The position numbers and the translations under genes were made by a program. From Opitutaceae bacterium (GTDB lineage Bacteria; Verrucomicrobiota; Verrucomicrobiia; Opitutales; Opitutaceae): DNA of 49,092 bases. The stretch's first letter is position 1. The number at the start of each line of letters is the position of its first letter. This document shows positions 48,550-49,092 of the stretch, piece after piece. The notes beneath the pieces were generated by a model, which saw nothing but the letters and a program-made list of their open reading frames with translations, did no database searches and was not told the origin of the DNA. The stretch is taken from contig JABIRI010000011.1 of NCBI GenBank assembly GCA_018667915.1, forward strand, positions 1 to 49,092. The letters are read 5' to 3'.

Positions 48550-49092
48550 ATGCGTATCCCTCAGATTCTCCGATTTGTTTTCCTGTTTGGCCTCGTCGGT
48601 GGCTTTTGTGCTGCGGCTGAAATGCCCGGTTTGAAAGTGGGGGATCGGGCGCCTGAATTTACTTTGGCATCCGGCACCGGGAGTGAAATCAGCCTAGCTG
48701 ATCTCCGGAAAAATGGACCGGTGATTCTGGTGTTTGTGCGTTCAGCGGATTGGTGTCCGCATTGCCGCCGGCAATTGCAGGGGTTGGAGGCAGACCGGGC
48801 GGAGCTCGAAGCGCATGGAGCGCAATTGGTGGCGCTCAGCTACGATAGTGCTGCGACCCAAGCCCAGGCCGTGGCCAAGCTCGGGTTGACCTATCCGCTG
48901 TTGGCCGATCCCGGGAGCAAAACCATCGATGCTTACGGTATCCGTAATCACGAAGCCCGGGGCAAAGGTCTCGGTGTTCCGCACCCGGCAATCTTTGTCG
49001 TAGATCGCACGGGTGTAATCCGGGCAAAACTGATGGAAGAGAGCTACCGCGACCGCCCCAGCAGTGAGGCGATCCAAGCAGCGCTTACAAAC
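48550..49092 (+). CDS. Exported redoxin/peroxiredoxin (runs off right edge)
   Basis: The first 181 codons of a thioredoxin-fold protein. The signal segment (LRFVFLFGLVGGFCAAAE) suggests periplasmic location; GDRAPEFTL, VFVRSADWCPHCRRQL (CxxC motif) and LVALSYDSAATQAQAVA follow in redoxin order, with GVPHPAIFVVDRTGVI as the cis-Pro strand. It is probably an AhpC/TSA-type or thiol-disulfide redoxin; the C-terminus is not in the window. It is the third peroxiredoxin-like gene in the window, after those at 2802 and 9426. Confidence 0.85.
   Translation, partial: MRIPQILRFVFLFGLVGGFCAAAEMPGLKVGDRAPEFTLASGTGSEISLADLRKNGPVILVFVRSADWCPHCRRQLQGLEADRAELEAHGAQLVALSYDSAATQAQAVAKLGLTYPLLADPGSKTIDAYGIRNHEARGKGLGVPHPAIFVVDRTGVIRAKLMEESYRDRPSSEAIQAALTN

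Noticed and set aside
1-49092. CRISPR arrays, tRNA, rRNA or prophage
   Set aside because: No regularly spaced repeats, no tRNA cloverleaf or rRNA segment and no phage structural genes were recognised on either strand.

Overview
The window looks like chromosomal DNA of a Verrucomicrobiota bacterium, most plausibly Opitutaceae or a close relative; this is inferred from gene content, without any database search. Pointers are about 60% GC, two formylglycine-type sulfatases, oxidoreductases and isomerases with Tat-like leaders, and a beta-propeller protein whose C-terminal domain is typical of Planctomycetes/Verrucomicrobia secreted dehydrogenases. That propeller is paired with a c-type cytochrome. 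I see no rRNA, tRNA, CRISPR array, prophage or replication origin.

Layout. 1-2772: the cut end of an IS3-type element abutting a DUF3817 membrane protein gene, then a 59-residue membrane protein, a VOC protein, a lipoprotein and a nucleotidyltransferase. 2802-5391: thiol-redox genes (peroxiredoxin-like, glutaredoxin, YHS protein) divergent from a LysR regulator. 5444-9929: a dicarboxylate-type symporter, a CorC/CNNM protein, an orphan kinase-like protein and a Bcp peroxiredoxin with a strong terminator. 10208-15575: an Mce/Mla-type lipid transport operon (STAS-permease, ATPase, MCE protein, PqiC-like lipoprotein) ending in a MuiA-family gene broken by one in-frame stop. 15649-19643: a HAD phosphatase, a REPIN-like repeat, a fumarylacetoacetase-family hydrolase and a large cation/proton antiporter. 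19727-25565: an oxidoreductase, a sulfatase, a TonB-like protein, an alpha/beta hydrolase, a DJ-1/PfpI protein, then a decayed gene whose start carries a 171-bp MITE-like element.

25656-33720 is a carbohydrate block: SMP-30 lactonase, aldose 1-epimerase, MFS transporter, serine hydrolase, and a tightly overlapping operon of Tat-type TIM-barrel isomerase, cytochrome c and beta-propeller. I infer a periplasmic sugar-oxidation route feeding electrons to a cytochrome. 33855-35518 holds an ECF sigma factor with its DGPF/YCII partner. 35630-38332 is a 900-residue CHASE/PAS hybrid kinase. 38457-46475 contains a second oxidoreductase, a secreted lipoprotein, deoC, a receiver / CHASE3-PAS / transglutaminase-like trio, and an aldehyde dehydrogenase followed by a short pseudo-aldehyde dehydrogenase. 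The window closes with a second sulfatase, a repeat-rich spacer and a redoxin running off the right edge.

The best candidates for undescribed biology are the transglutaminase-like / kinase-less sensor / receiver trio (41480-43755), the TIM-cytochrome-propeller operon (30405-33720), the split ALDH pair near deoC, the antiporter whose EIIA-like domain lacks the phosphorylatable His, and a perfect 29-bp palindrome at 10093. Two genes are visibly broken (MuiA family; the MITE-hit secreted protein). No gene-free stretch exceeds 300 bases.
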